Source of the DNA: Methylophaga sp.
GTDB lineage: Bacteria > Pseudomonadota > Gammaproteobacteria > Nitrosococcales > Methylophagaceae
Length of the DNA: 64,000 nucleotides
Reading direction: 5' to 3'
Assembly (NCBI GenBank): GCA_030148085.1
Contig: JASBUF010000067.1
Span: 80,794-144,793 of the forward strand
Shown: in pieces, positions 25,902-35,269 of the stretch
How the letters are laid out: every line of letters begins with the position of its first letter
Position numbering within the stretch: position 1 is the first letter of the stretch
The notes under the pieces: model-generated
Told to the model about the DNA's origin: nothing
What the model saw: only the letters and a program-made list of their open reading frames with translations
Database searches by the model: none
Made by a program: the position numbers and the translations under genes

Positions 25902-25961
25902 ATTTTGTGCACGCAGAATGGGAGCCTAGAGAAACTAGGTGACCATTCGAGTACACAAAAT
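25902..25961. repeat. 60-bp interrupted dyad between efp and epmA
   Basis: Three nested arms match perfectly: ATTTTGTG/CACAAAAT, GAATGG/CCATTC and CCTAG/CTAGG, separated by internal loops of 6/5 and 3/3 nt and a 5-nt apex. GGC and GCC lie just outside. No T tract follows. It could be a structured RNA element, a protein-binding dyad or a dispersed palindromic repeat. Confidence 0.75.
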
Positions 25962-25994
25962 AACGCCAGCATGGAGCAAAAGCCGAGGATGAAA

Positions 25995-26564
25995 TTAGTC
26001 TTTAGCGCGTTCTACGTAGGTCGAAGTACGGGTATCAACACGCAGTACTTCACCGATTTCGATGAATAACGGTACACGTACAACAGCACCGGTTTCCAGT
26101 GTGGCAGGCTTACCGCCACCGCCAGAGGTATCACCACGTACGCCTGGATCAGTCTCAACTACAGCCAGGTTTACGAAGTTAGGCGGTGAAACCAGCAGAG
26201 GCGCACCGTTCCACAGTGTCACGGTGTAAACATACTGTTCTTTCAGCCATTGTTTAGATTCGGCAATGGCATTTTCGTCCGCAGCATACTGTTCGAAAGT
26301 GCTTGGGTCCATGAAGTGCCAGAATTCACCATCGGTGTAGGAGTATTCCAGATCCATCTCTACAACATCCGCACCTTCAACTGTGTCATTTGATTTGAAC
26401 GTGCGCTCGTTTACACGACCTGTTTTTAGGTTACGGAATTTAACACGGTTGAAAGCCTGACCTTTGCCTGGCTTGACGAATTCGTTCTCGATGATGCTGC
26501 ATGGATCGCCATCCAACATGAATTTGAGACCTGATTTAAATTCATTCGTACTATAACTTGCCAT
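25995..26564 (-). CDS. efp: Elongation factor P
   Basis: A 189-residue three-domain factor that binds between the P and E sites and relieves ribosome stalling at polyproline stretches. The modified residue is present as Lys-34 in PGKGQA. The start at 26564 has AGAGGT upstream and gives the standard [17 protein letters not shown]-terminus; the open frame continues upstream but without support. epmB is divergent across a 45-51 bp gap and epmA follows on the same strand, so writer enzymes and target are clustered. The C-terminal signature [11 protein letters not shown] is intact. Confidence 0.98.
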   Translation of the reverse strand: MASYSTNEFKSGLKFMLDGDPCSIIENEFVKPGKGQAFNRVKFRNLKTGRVNERTFKSNDTVEGADVVEMDLEYSYTDGEFWHFMDPSTFEQYAADENAIAESKQWLKEQYVYTVTLWNGAPLLVSPPNFVNLAVVETDPGVRGDTSGGGGKPATLETGAVVRVPLFIEIGEVLRVDTRTSTYVERAKD

Positions 26565-26615
26565 CTTGACCTCTTTTAGGGGACGATCTTCGCCTGCCTG
26601 AGAATAAAAGTGACT

Positions 26616-27623
26616 ATGATACCTCAATCCCCGCCTGTAAAGACAAAACAACGCTGGCAACAGGCGCTGGCTAGTGCCGTGTCGGATGCCGATGAATTAC
26701 TGGCGCAGCTTGGCCTGAGTCAGGCGCTGACGGCTATCGATAAAGACAAAATTCGTCAGTTTCCGCTGCGTGTGCCGCAAAGCTACATCAACAAGATGCG
26801 CTATGGCGACAAACACGATCCGCTGCTCAGACAGGTGTTTCCGCTGATTGATGAAAGCGTTGAGGTGGAAGGCTATTTACAGGATCCGGTGGGCGATCAT
26901 TTAGCTGTGACCTCGCCCGGTATGCTGCAGAAATATCAGGGCCGCGCCCTGCTGGTGACCACCGGTGCCTGCGCGGTACATTGCCGTTACTGCTTCCGTC
27001 GTCATTTTCCCTATGCGGACAGTAATCCGCTTGCCAGCCAATGGCAGCAGACCATCGAACAAATTAAACATGACCAGAGCATCAATGAAGTCATTCTGAG
27101 TGGCGGCGACCCGTTGTCGCTCAGTGACGACAAACTCTCACGCTTGGTTGAAGACTTATCTGCAATACCGCACCTGAAACGGCTGCGTATTCACTCGCGC
27201 CTGCCAGTGGTGTTGCCTGAGCGTATTGATGAGCGCCTATTAGCCTGGCTAGAACGCTGTCCGTTAAAAGTAATGATGGTGATTCACGCCAACCATGCCA
27301 ATGAAATCGATAACGAGGCAGAACAGGCCCTGTCCTCCTTACAGAAAGCGGGCTGTCAGCTGCTCAATCAAGCTGTACTGCTGAAAGGGGTCAACGATAC
27401 TGCGGCGGCCTTAGTGGCTTTGTCGGAAAGGCTTAGCGAGGTCGATGTGATGCCCTATTACCTGCATCTGCTGGATAAGGTTGCAGGTGCACAGCACTTT
27501 GATGTGCCGGAACTGGAAGCGATGGAACTCATTGCCGCTATCAGAACACAACTACCGGGGTATCTGGTGCCGCGTCTGGTCAGGGAAATTCAGGGTGAAG
27601 CCAGTAAAACGGTGATTGGCTAG
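26616..27623 (+). CDS. epmB: EF-P lysine 2,3-aminomutase EpmB
   Basis: A 335-residue radical SAM and PLP enzyme that turns L-alpha-lysine into (R)-beta-lysine for EF-P modification. The radical SAM cluster motif CAVHCRYC lies near residue 120, followed by FRRHFPY, and [10 protein letters not shown] supplies the SAM-binding GGE-like turn. The family ends in [11 protein letters not shown], and that is present here. A GTG two codons upstream (26610) is an alternative start. It is divergent from efp, the arrangement also found in Escherichia coli. EpmC, the hydroxylase, is not encoded in the window. Confidence 0.95.
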   Translation: MIPQSPPVKTKQRWQQALASAVSDADELLAQLGLSQALTAIDKDKIRQFPLRVPQSYINKMRYGDKHDPLLRQVFPLIDESVEVEGYLQDPVGDHLAVTSPGMLQKYQGRALLVTTGACAVHCRYCFRRHFPYADSNPLASQWQQTIEQIKHDQSINEVILSGGDPLSLSDDKLSRLVEDLSAIPHLKRLRIHSRLPVVLPERIDERLLAWLERCPLKVMMVIHANHANEIDNEAEQALSSLQKAGCQLLNQAVLLKGVNDTAAALVALSERLSEVDVMPYYLHLLDKVAGAQHFDVPELEAMELIAAIRTQLPGYLVPRLVREIQGEASKTVIG

Positions 27624-27628
27624 GATGC

Positions 27629-27651
27629 CCTCTCCCGAAAACCGGGAGAGG
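27629..27651. terminator. GC-rich hairpin between epmB and the citrate synthase gene
   Basis: CCTCTCCCG (27629-27637) and CGGGAGAGG (27643-27651) form a perfect 9-bp stem with a 5-nt loop between two convergent genes. There is no T tract on either side, so it is a hairpin barrier or a weak terminator. Confidence 0.55.
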
Positions 27652-27665
27652 ACGATGAGCTTGGC

Positions 27666-28826
27666 TTACTTACGCTCTGCCATAGGCACATATTCACGAG
27701 GGCCGCTGCCGACATAAATCTGCGTTGGGCGATAAATACGGTTATCTGAAATTTGTTCACGCCAGTGCGCTAACCAGCCTGCAGAACGCGCTACAGCGAA
27801 CAGGGCAGTGAACTGATCTTCAGGGATTCCCATTTGCGAGTAGAGAATACCTGAGTAGAAATCCACGTTCGGGTATACGCCTTTGTGACCCAAACGGTCA
27901 GCACAGACCTCTTCCACTTTCATCGCGGTTTCAAACATTTCGTCGAGCTCACCACCGCGATCTTCAACCAGTTGTTTCACCATGCCGTGCAGAATCTTGG
28001 CACGTGGGTCTTTCACCTTGTATTCGCGGTGGCCCATGCCCCAAATGACTTCTTTGTTTTTGAGTCTTTCATCCACCCAGGCTTCGGCTCTTTTCGGTGA
28101 ACCGATTTCGCGCAGCATCTGCACAACGCGCTGGTTAGCCGCACCATGTAATGGGCCGGACAAGGTACCGATGGCGGCAGAAATCACGCTATAAGGCGTC
28201 GCCAGTGTTGAGCCCGCCACCAGTGCTGCAAAAGTTGACGCATTTAACGTGTGCTCTGCATGCAGGATCAAACAGACATCCATAATGCGTGACATCAAAG
28301 GATCAGGCTCTTCACCTGAGAACATGTACAGCAGATTTTTCGCAACAGACAGATCTTTGCGAGGTTGAATCGGGTCCCAACCATTACGAATATGCTCCCA
28401 CATGGCAACCAAAGGGGCCATTTGGGCAATGATGTTGACCGTCATATTCTTAACGTAATTCAGATCTTCACACGCTTCCGCATCGGTCAGACATTCAGTA
28501 CCAGGGTAGAACATACCGAGACTGGATACCGCGGTTTGCAGCATATCCATCGGGTGACCGGTGTGAGGGAAATGACGCATCATTTCGCGGATGTGATATT
28601 TGATGCGGTAGTTTTCACGCAGCTTTTGAGAAAAGCCGTGAAGCTCAGCAGAAGTTGGCAACTCACCATCCAGGAGCAGCAAAGTGGTTTCTTCAAATGT
28701 GCTTTGGAACGCTAGCGATTCGAGGGAATAACCACGATAGCTGAGTATGCCTTTTTCACCATCAATATCCGAAATTGATGATTTTGTAGCGGCAACACCC
28801 TGCAGCCCCGGTAGAAAATCTTTCAT
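27666..28826 (-). CDS. Citrate synthase
   Basis: A 386-residue enzyme that condenses oxaloacetate and acetyl-CoA. The catalytic residues are visible as HAEHTLNAST (His near 190), SGPLHGAANQ (His near 228) and NVDFYSG (Asp near 320). Its length fits the shorter dimeric-type citrate synthases rather than the 430-residue NADH-regulated type of enterobacteria. A 2-methylcitrate synthase is a possible alternative, but no prp genes are near, so citrate synthase is preferred. It faces epmB tail to tail and lies apart from any TCA gene cluster. Confidence 0.88.
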   Translation of the reverse strand: MKDFLPGLQGVAATKSSISDIDGEKGILSYRGYSLESLAFQSTFEETTLLLLDGELPTSAELHGFSQKLRENYRIKYHIREMMRHFPHTGHPMDMLQTAVSSLGMFYPGTECLTDAEACEDLNYVKNMTVNIIAQMAPLVAMWEHIRNGWDPIQPRKDLSVAKNLLYMFSGEEPDPLMSRIMDVCLILHAEHTLNASTFAALVAGSTLATPYSVISAAIGTLSGPLHGAANQRVVQMLREIGSPKRAEAWVDERLKNKEVIWGMGHREYKVKDPRAKILHGMVKQLVEDRGGELDEMFETAMKVEEVCADRLGHKGVYPNVDFYSGILYSQMGIPEDQFTALFAVARSAGWLAHWREQISDNRIYRPTQIYVGSGPREYVPMAERK

Positions 28827-28934
28827 TTATAACCTCATTTTTTCTTGATGGTGATAATGGCAGGTGAGCTGCATTATACCGTCATTACCCTGGCAACGAC
28901 ATGCTGAAGCCGCATTGCAGATTAACTTAATGTA

Positions 28935-30203
28935 TTAGTTGAGAATATCGGACCAGATATTGTGTGCCCAGGCATCGGCAAAGCGCCCTTCCATTTCGCT
29001 ACCCATTTCCGAAATACCGCCACCGGGCAAGGCCGCCATTTGGCCAGCTTCTTTATCATAGCCGAATACCGCAGCCACATGACCGGCTCGTTCGCCATCA
29101 ACAAAGCTGTAGCAAGTGTTACCAAACTTTGGACTCTGCTCGACCTGCTGCTCTTTCAACAGGGCTATTACAGCAGCAGCACAGACTTTGGCCTGAGAGT
29201 TGGCAATATGACCGGACTTAGGCAGATTGGAAGCCACCGCATCACCAATCACATGGACTTTGTTGACCGCTGTTGACTCATAACTGCGGAAATCCACCGC
29301 ACACCAACGTTTATCGACATTGATGACGCCAGCCATTTCAGCCACCTTACCTGCTTTTTGTGGCGGAATCACATTCAATACGTCAGCTGTGACGTCATCA
29401 AACAAGGTCTCGACCGACAAACTCTCTACATCGACCGACTCCAGACCATTGCTGGGGTGGTAATCAATCAAGCCGGCATACTGCCGCTCCCACTCACCGG
29501 AGAAGAAATCCTTTTTAGACACAATACCGCCATTGGCATCGAAAATAATCAGCTTCCCGGTCGGGTTATGCTGCTTGAGGAATAAGGCAATCTGACAGGC
29601 ACGTTCATAAGGTCCCGGCGGACAGCGAAATGGCGCAGCAGGCACCGTCATCACGACTGTTCCGCCTTGCGGCATGGCCTTGAGTTGATTGAATAATAAC
29701 TGCGTTTGCGCTCCGGCTTTCCAGGCATGTGGCACTCTCGTCGCCACAATGTCAGGCGTCAGCATCGGCAAGTCGCTATAAATAAAATCCACGCCGGGGG
29801 CCACGATGAGCCGGTCATAATCGAGCACAACACCATCATCCAGCTTCACCTGCTGCTTTTCTGTGTCGATGGCAGTCACTGAGGCCTGAACGGTTTTCAC
29901 CTTGTGTTGTTTCGACAGCGACTGATAGTCATGTGTCAGTTGCTGCAGCGTACGGTTGCCACTGAGCACCAAGTTGCTCTGCGGACAGGAAACAAAACGT
30001 GAGTTTTTTTCCACCATGACCACATCCAGATCAGGGGCCCATAGTTTCAGGTATTTGGCTGCGGTCGCACCGGCAAAGCCGCCACCGATAACCACAACAC
30101 GGTGTTTGCTATACGTTTTCGCCGCCAGATTCAGATAGGGAAATAAGGATAAGGAACTGACCGTTGCAGCCGTTTTTAGTAGTGTTCGACGGTTTAGCGT
30201 CAT
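28935..30203 (-). CDS. FAD-dependent sulfide dehydrogenase-like flavoprotein (FccB type), Tat exported
   Basis: A 422-residue flavoprotein. A Tat signal (NRRTLLKTAA) leads into the FAD-binding motif VVVIGGGFAGATAAKYL. Later features are the VEKNSRFVSCPQSN segment with a Cys typical of FccB and SoxF, and a C-terminal flavocytochrome c-type domain. These proteins oxidise sulfide or related sulfur compounds in the periplasm with a cytochrome partner. The start at 30203 has GGAGG upstream; the frame extends five codons further. No cytochrome gene is adjacent, but a small FccA-like cytochrome c is at 52.5 kb. The substrate is inferred from family likeness. Confidence 0.88.
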   Translation of the reverse strand: MTLNRRTLLKTAATVSSLSLFPYLNLAAKTYSKHRVVVIGGGFAGATAAKYLKLWAPDLDVVMVEKNSRFVSCPQSNLVLSGNRTLQQLTHDYQSLSKQHKVKTVQASVTAIDTEKQQVKLDDGVVLDYDRLIVAPGVDFIYSDLPMLTPDIVATRVPHAWKAGAQTQLLFNQLKAMPQGGTVVMTVPAAPFRCPPGPYERACQIALFLKQHNPTGKLIIFDANGGIVSKKDFFSGEWERQYAGLIDYHPSNGLESVDVESLSVETLFDDVTADVLNVIPPQKAGKVAEMAGVINVDKRWCAVDFRSYESTAVNKVHVIGDAVASNLPKSGHIANSQAKVCAAAVIALLKEQQVEQSPKFGNTCYSFVDGERAGHVAAVFGYDKEAGQMAALPGGGISEMGSEMEGRFADAWAHNIWSDILN

Positions 30204-30282
30204 GATTCCCTCCTCCACCTTCCTGTCCGACTCATTCTATACGTCAATGTTGCCAGCTTACCGCAGCACAAACGCTAGGTGT

Positions 30283-30555
30283 TCAGTTACAAGTTCTGGA
30301 CTCGTTGAGTTTCAGCCTGCTGAAATAGGGGTTTTCCGTCTTTGCCTCAATCATCACGATCTGGCGCAGCGGCACATCCCTAACCTCTTCGACACCTTTG
30401 AGACGCAGACACTCCTCACCATCGGCATTTCGGGTGAGATCCAGCGCCTCGCCTTCCAATTGCCCCTCTGGCAAATGCAGGCTTAGCCTGTAGTGATACA
30501 GACAGGCAACTTCCAGATTATCAACAATGGTACAGGCGATAGGTGACTGTTCCAT
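30283..30555 (-). CDS. rof: Rho-binding antiterminator (Rof family)
   Basis: A 90-residue protein with the Rof pattern: CTIVDNLEVACLYHYRLSL at the N-terminus and a small Sm-like beta-barrel ending in VPLRQIVMIEA. Rof binds Rho and blocks its entry on RNA, reducing termination. It begins 18 bp after the lipA stop and reads the same way, so it is probably the last gene of the lipB-lipA transcript. The next gene, the FccB-like flavoprotein, starts 79 bp further. Overall likeness to the short Escherichia coli protein is moderate. Confidence 0.82.
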   Translation of the reverse strand: MEQSPIACTIVDNLEVACLYHYRLSLHLPEGQLEGEALDLTRNADGEECLRLKGVEEVRDVPLRQIVMIEAKTENPYFSRLKLNESRTCN

Positions 30556-30573
30556 GCCGAGCCTCGTCAGTAC

Positions 30574-31530
30574 TCAGGAAACCTTTTCGCCCTGCGCCTG
30601 AAGATCGGCGTGATAGGACGAACGCACCATCGGACCGCTGGCGACATGGTCAAAGCCGATCTGTTTGCCGAGTTCGCGCAGTTCATCAAATTCTGCCGGG
30701 GTAACAAAGCGCTCGACAGCCAGATGATGGCGGCTGGGTTGCAGGTATTGTCCTAGCGTCAGCATACGGCAGCCATGATCACGCAAATCCTGCATAACCT
30801 GTTTGACTTCTTCCATGGTCTCACCCAGACCCAGCATCAAGCCAGACTTGGTTGGTACTTCGGGATGCATAGCCTGAAAACGTTTAATCAAATTCAAAGA
30901 CCACTGGTAGTCGGAACCGGGACGTGCAGCTTTGTACAGGCGTGGCACAGTTTCGAGGTTATGGTTGAAGATGTCCGGCGGACTCGTGGTCAGGATTTCC
31001 AGCGCGACATCCATACGGCCACGAAAATCCGGCACCAGTACTTCGATATCAGTTTGTGGTGACTGACGGCGGACTTCATCAATACATTGCACAAAGTGAT
31101 TGGCACCACCATCACGCAGATCATCACGATCGACCGAGGTAATAACCACGTGCTTGAGCTTCATCGCGGCAATGGTTTTAGCCAGATGTGCCGGTTCATT
31201 TTCATCCAAGGGATCGGGACGGCCATGCGCCACATCACAGAACGGGCAGCGACGGGTACAAATATTACCCATGATCAGGAAAGTGGCAGTCCCGTGGGCA
31301 AAGCATTCACCCAGATTCGGGCAGGCGGCTTCTTCACAGACGCTGTGCAGATTATGCTCACGCAGCATGTCTTTGATGTGCTGCACTTTTGGATCGCCAT
31401 GTGATTTGGCCCGAATCCACTCTGGCTTACGCTTCGGCTGGGTGGGCTCAATTTTGATCGGGATCCGTGAGACTTTTGACTCGCCTTTTAGCGGGCGTAC
31501 ATCACGTCTGCCGTCTGTTGTTTCTGTCAT
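30574..31530 (-). CDS. lipA: Lipoyl synthase
   Basis: A 318-residue radical SAM enzyme that inserts two sulfur atoms into protein-bound octanoyl chains. Both cluster motifs are visible: [12 protein letters not shown] for the auxiliary cluster and [10 protein letters not shown] for the radical SAM cluster. The C-terminal Ser ligand motif lies in [12 protein letters not shown]. The start overlaps the end of lipB by four bases, so the two are translationally coupled, and the pair acts in sequence: LipB transfers octanoate, LipA sulfurates it. Confidence 0.98.
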   Translation of the reverse strand: MTETTDGRRDVRPLKGESKVSRIPIKIEPTQPKRKPEWIRAKSHGDPKVQHIKDMLREHNLHSVCEEAACPNLGECFAHGTATFLIMGNICTRRCPFCDVAHGRPDPLDENEPAHLAKTIAAMKLKHVVITSVDRDDLRDGGANHFVQCIDEVRRQSPQTDIEVLVPDFRGRMDVALEILTTSPPDIFNHNLETVPRLYKAARPGSDYQWSLNLIKRFQAMHPEVPTKSGLMLGLGETMEEVKQVMQDLRDHGCRMLTLGQYLQPSRHHLAVERFVTPAEFDELRELGKQIGFDHVASGPMVRSSYHADLQAQGEKVS

Positions 31531-32141
31531 AAATTCATACCTGATGGCATCTGCGCTTGAAAGGCAGACACAAAATGTTGTTTGGCTTCAGCCATCGTCA
31601 GTTCAATGCCCAGTGACGCAAGGTCGATCACTTCCATGCCAGCATAGCCGCAGGGGTTAATAAAACTGAAGGGAGTTAGATCCATATCAATATTAAAACT
31701 AACGCCATGATAGCAGGCGCCGCGTTTAACACGTAAACCCAGCGAAGCAATCTTGCGCTTATCGACATAGACGCCGGGTGCATCTTTGCGTGCATACGCC
31801 TCGATATCAAAGTTGTTCAGCATCGAAATTACCGACTGCTCAAGGCGGGTGACCATTTCACGTACACCGGACTTTATCCGGCGTAAATCAATCAGGGTAT
31901 AAGCCACCAACTGACCCGGGCCGTGATAGGTGACCTGACCGCCGCGATCGGTTTCTACCAGCAGGATATCATGCAGATTGAGCACATGGGTCGGATCGCC
32001 ATTGGCACCCTGGGTAAAAACCGGCTGGTGTTCGAGCAGCCAGAGTTCATCTTCGGTATCCGCATCACGCGAGAGCGTGAATTCACGCATCTGAGTCACG
32101 ACCGGCTCATACGCCACCAGGCCGAGATCCTTGATAATCAT
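31527..32141 (-). CDS. lipB: Octanoyl-[acyl-carrier-protein]-protein N-octanoyltransferase
   Basis: A 204-residue enzyme that moves octanoyl groups from acyl carrier protein to lipoyl domains. The family motifs [15 protein letters not shown] and the catalytic Cys/Lys regions ([21 protein letters not shown] and [12 protein letters not shown]) are present. It sits between DUF493 (six bases upstream) and lipA (four-base overlap), as in many gammaproteobacteria. The ATG at 32141 gives the standard length. Confidence 0.97.
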   Translation of the reverse strand: MIIKDLGLVAYEPVVTQMREFTLSRDADTEDELWLLEHQPVFTQGANGDPTHVLNLHDILLVETDRGGQVTYHGPGQLVAYTLIDLRRIKSGVREMVTRLEQSVISMLNNFDIEAYARKDAPGVYVDKRKIASLGLRVKRGACYHGVSFNIDMDLTPFSFINPCGYAGMEVIDLASLGIELTMAEAKQHFVSAFQAQMPSGMNL

Positions 32142-32147
32142 CGTTGA

Positions 32148-32423
32148 TTAGAGCACGTACTTGATGCGCTGATGACTGCTCAATTCCATGTAAATCGCAT
32201 CAAGCTGCTGTTTGCTGGTCGCACGGATCATGACGGTGATCGAAGTAAATTTGCCACCTGAACTCTGCCTGGAGCTGACTGCACCTTCGGCAAGATCATC
32301 GACATGACGACGCACGATTTCGATGACGATCGCATCCAGATCGTCGCTGGTTTCGCCCATTGCTTTGATGGCAAAGTCACAGGGGAACTCCAGTAACGTT
32401 TCCTGATCGTCCTGCTCGCTCAA
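32148..32423 (-). CDS. ybeD: DUF493 (YbeD) protein
   Basis: A 91-residue protein with the conserved LLEFPCDFAIKAMG segment and a C-terminal part like SITVMIRATSKQQLDAIY. The family has an ACT-like ferredoxin fold and is linked to lipoate metabolism by gene context, with no proven activity. The start is TTG at 32423, overlapping the stop of the aminotransferase gene; the next Met is too far inside the domain. lipB follows after six bases. Confidence 0.9.
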   Translation of the reverse strand: MSEQDDQETLLEFPCDFAIKAMGETSDDLDAIVIEIVRRHVDDLAEGAVSSRQSSGGKFTSITVMIRATSKQQLDAIYMELSSHQRIKYVL

Positions 32424-33268
32424 ACCTCGCCCTCCTGCTTATAACGCTGATAGCGTGCATCGAGCTGTTGCCATAAAGGTCCCGGTCTACCAGTGCCTAC
32501 AGCTTGCCCATCTAATGTAGTCACCGGCAGCAATTCACGAGTCGAACTGCTGATCCAGATTTCCTCAGCATTTCGAAGCTGCTCTGCAGTGACCGCTTCT
32601 TCACGATAGGTCATACCGGCAGCCTGTGCCAGTTCCAACACTAAATCACGGGTAATGCCGGGCAGCACTTTTTCATCTTTCGGCGCGGTAAAAATGACGC
32701 CATCAATTACTGCATAGCTGTTACTGGCGGAGCCTTCGGTCATATAGCCATCGCGGAGCAGCAAAGCTTCCTGCGCACCGGCATCCTGCGCTTGTTGGCG
32801 CAACAAACTGTTTGGCAGCAAGGTGATGGCCTTGATATCACACTGAGACCAGCGGATATCGTTCACTGTGATCGCTTTAATGCCGTCCTGCTTATACCAC
32901 TCGGGCAAAGGCTTAATCGGGTTAGTCATGACAAACGCCGTCGGCTCAACGCCTTCCGGGAAGACATGGTCGCGCGGAGCAACGCCACGGGTCACTTGCA
33001 GATAAACGGCCTGATCGCCATCACCATTCTGCTTCACCAGTTTGCTGATGATCACGCTCCAACCGGCCTCATCGTAGGGATTAGCCATGCGCACGCCATT
33101 AAGGCTGCGTTGCAAACGCTGAAGGTGTTCTTTCAAACGAAATGGCAGGCCGTTGTAGACTGGGATGACTTCATAAACACCATCACCAAGCAGAAAGCCA
33201 CGGTCAAGCACTGATACCTGAGCTTGTTCGGCAGGCAGATAATCGCCGTTTAAAAATACGGTTCTCAC
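32420..33268 (-). CDS. Class IV (D-amino acid/branched-chain type) aminotransferase
   Basis: A 282-residue PLP enzyme of fold type IV. The N-terminus FLNGDYLPAEQAQVSVLDRGF and the Lys in DIKAITLLPN (near residue 145) are typical of D-alanine aminotransferases. Related family members act on branched-chain L-amino acids or aminodeoxychorismate, so specificity is inferred. Its place between dacA and DUF493-lipB is common in gammaproteobacteria and suggests a role in D-alanine supply for the cell wall genes around it. It starts with GTG at 33268 and its stop overlaps the next gene. Confidence 0.9.
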   Translation of the reverse strand: MRTVFLNGDYLPAEQAQVSVLDRGFLLGDGVYEVIPVYNGLPFRLKEHLQRLQRSLNGVRMANPYDEAGWSVIISKLVKQNGDGDQAVYLQVTRGVAPRDHVFPEGVEPTAFVMTNPIKPLPEWYKQDGIKAITVNDIRWSQCDIKAITLLPNSLLRQQAQDAGAQEALLLRDGYMTEGSASNSYAVIDGVIFTAPKDEKVLPGITRDLVLELAQAAGMTYREEAVTAEQLRNAEEIWISSSTRELLPVTTLDGQAVGTGRPGPLWQQLDARYQRYKQEGEV

Positions 33269-33271
33269 AAA

Positions 33272-34420
33272 TTAGCCCCAAATCCACAAAAGAATTTCAT
33301 CGATCAGGCGACGCCACCAGCTGCCTTTTTCGACAGTCGTCAACGCAACCAAGGGCTGCTTGGCAATGACTTCATCACCGAGACGAATTTCCACCTCACC
33401 AAGCTGAGCACCAGCTTCAATTGGCGCGATGACAGGTTGCTGAATATTGGTTGTTGCAGCGAGATCATCGTATTGCCCACGCGGTACGGTCACTGTCAGA
33501 TTTTTAGCCAGACCTAAAGCGAGCTGATCCTGTGCGCCTTTCCAGACTTTGGTATCGGTAATCGTGGCGTTGGCCTGATACAACTGATGGGTTTCGAAGA
33601 AACGGAAGCCATAGTTCAGCAGTTTTTGCGTTTCCTGTGCACGGGCATTCTCACTGCGTGTACCCAATACGACCGTGATCAGACGCATATCACCACGCTT
33701 GGCTGATGCCGCCAGACAAAAACCGGCTTCTTCGGTATGACCTGTTTTCAGGCCATCCACACTGTTATCACGCCACAGCAGCTTGTTACGGTTGTGCTGA
33801 GTGATGTCGTTGTAGGTAAATTCTTTTTCGGCATACCAGGCGTAATGCTCAGGGAAGTCGCGGATAAGCGCCGCAGACAAGGTCGCAATATCACGCGCCG
33901 TGGTGTAATGCTCAGGATTGGGTAGACCTGTCGCATTCATGTAGTTGGTGCCAAACATACCCAGCTGTTGAGCATATTGATTCATCATTTGGGCAAAGAC
34001 TTCTTCACTACCGGCAATATGCTCAGCCAGAGCGACCGCAGCATCATTACCAGACTGCACAATCATGCCACGCAACAACGCCTCAACCGAGACCTTGGTG
34101 TTGACCTTGATGAAACTGCGCGAGCCTATCATACGCCAGGCTTTTTCACTGATCAGCACTTCATCATCCAGGCCAATATTGCCGGAGTGCAGTTCATGCG
34201 AAACGACATAGGATGTCATCAGCTTGGTGATACTCGCTGGGGGCAGACGTTCATCGGCATTTTCCTCTGCCAACACCCGACCACTGTCATAATCAATCAA
34301 AACATGAGCTTTGGCTGCCACGGTTGGCGCCGAAGGTTTGGGCGTCACAACAGCAGCTTGTGCTGTCAGCATTGTGACCAGAAACAATAAAAACAAAACA
34401 ACTTTCGTGTTTCTCAACAT
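33272..34420 (-). CDS. dacA: D-alanyl-D-alanine carboxypeptidase (PBP5/6 family)
   Basis: A 382-residue low-molecular-weight penicillin-binding protein that trims the terminal D-alanine from peptidoglycan pentapeptides. The signal peptide covers about residues 1-23. The active site motifs are SITK (Ser near 63, Lys 66), SGND (near 122) and KTGHTEEAG. A C-terminal beta domain and an amphipathic membrane-anchoring helix (IDEILLWIWG) close the protein. It lies three bases before the aminotransferase and 24 bases after rlpA in one cell wall transcript. Confidence 0.97.
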   Translation of the reverse strand: MLRNTKVVLFLLFLVTMLTAQAAVVTPKPSAPTVAAKAHVLIDYDSGRVLAEENADERLPPASITKLMTSYVVSHELHSGNIGLDDEVLISEKAWRMIGSRSFIKVNTKVSVEALLRGMIVQSGNDAAVALAEHIAGSEEVFAQMMNQYAQQLGMFGTNYMNATGLPNPEHYTTARDIATLSAALIRDFPEHYAWYAEKEFTYNDITQHNRNKLLWRDNSVDGLKTGHTEEAGFCLAASAKRGDMRLITVVLGTRSENARAQETQKLLNYGFRFFETHQLYQANATITDTKVWKGAQDQLALGLAKNLTVTVPRGQYDDLAATTNIQQPVIAPIEAGAQLGEVEIRLGDEVIAKQPLVALTTVEKGSWWRRLIDEILLWIWG

Positions 34421-34444
34421 GATGGACTCTCAGGATGAAAAAAT

Positions 34445-35269
34445 TTAATCGACGACGATTTGGCTGTCGCGAAAGCCTAGACCGACCAATTTGGCAGCAA
34501 GACTGTCACCGTAGCTGACACTCGCCAGCGGCCCTACTCTGACCCGGTAAAGCGTACCTTGTACCCCTTCCAGCGGTACCACCCTCACCGTATCGGTGAT
34601 ATCCCGTTGCAAACGTGATTTGACTTGCTCAGCGCGGTTTCGAGTACTAAATGCCCCGACTTGCAGAAACATCGCGGCTGAGCCTGCGGGCTTTACCGGT
34701 GACGGTTCCGTGTCAGTGGCAATCGCGGTTCTCTTAGTCGCGCCCGGTGTAATCGCTTTGACTTCCACCAGACCGGTTCCCTTGGCAACGATGCCCAGCT
34801 TGGTCGCTGCGCTATATGATAAATCAATCAGGCGATTATCGTGAAACGGTCCGCGATCATTTACTTTCACGATGACCTTGCGACCATTTTCCAGATTGGT
34901 TACTTCAACATAACTCGGTAAAGGTAACGTTTTATGTGCCGCAGTCATCGCATACATATCGTAAAGTTCACCGCTGGAAGTGCGGCGACCATGGAACTTG
35001 GTGCCATACCAGGAGGCTATACCTTTCTCACGGTAACCATCAGCACTGGCTAGCGTGTAATAGCTTTTGCCAAAAACTTCATACTGACGAGGGTTACCGT
35101 ATTTACTACGCGGCTCAACCTTGGGCACCGCATCCGGCACCTGACTGACATCGGGCACTTTTGTTGGTGCGCCATCGCTATCAGATACCTCAGGCACGGT
35201 GCCGCAAGCCACTAATAGCAAAAAGCTGGCTATCAGTGTCGTGCTGCGAATAACGCGCGATAATCTCAT
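34445..35269 (-). CDS. rlpA: Septal ring lytic transglycosylase RlpA
   Basis: A 274-residue lipoprotein. The signal peptide ends in LLVAC with the lipidated Cys at 22. The double-psi beta-barrel (about residues 75-170) holds KGIASWYGTKFHGRRTSSGE, with the catalytic Glu-type motif, and VKVNDRGPFHDNRLIDLSY. A SPOR domain (about 197-274) binds denuded glycan strands. It cleaves peptidoglycan lacking stem peptides, often at the division site. Its start overlaps the mltB stop by one base. Confidence 0.96.
   Translation of the reverse strand: MRLSRVIRSTTLIASFLLLVACGTVPEVSDSDGAPTKVPDVSQVPDAVPKVEPRSKYGNPRQYEVFGKSYYTLASADGYREKGIASWYGTKFHGRRTSSGELYDMYAMTAAHKTLPLPSYVEVTNLENGRKVIVKVNDRGPFHDNRLIDLSYSAATKLGIVAKGTGLVEVKAITPGATKRTAIATDTEPSPVKPAGSAAMFLQVGAFSTRNRAEQVKSRLQRDITDTVRVVPLEGVQGTLYRVRVGPLASVSYGDSLAAKLVGLGFRDSQIVVD

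Noticed and set aside
25902..25961. The efp-epmA dyad as an attC site
   Set aside because: The outer ends lack RYYYAAC and GTTRRRY boxes in the proper orientation, and the arms match too well over the whole length for attC.
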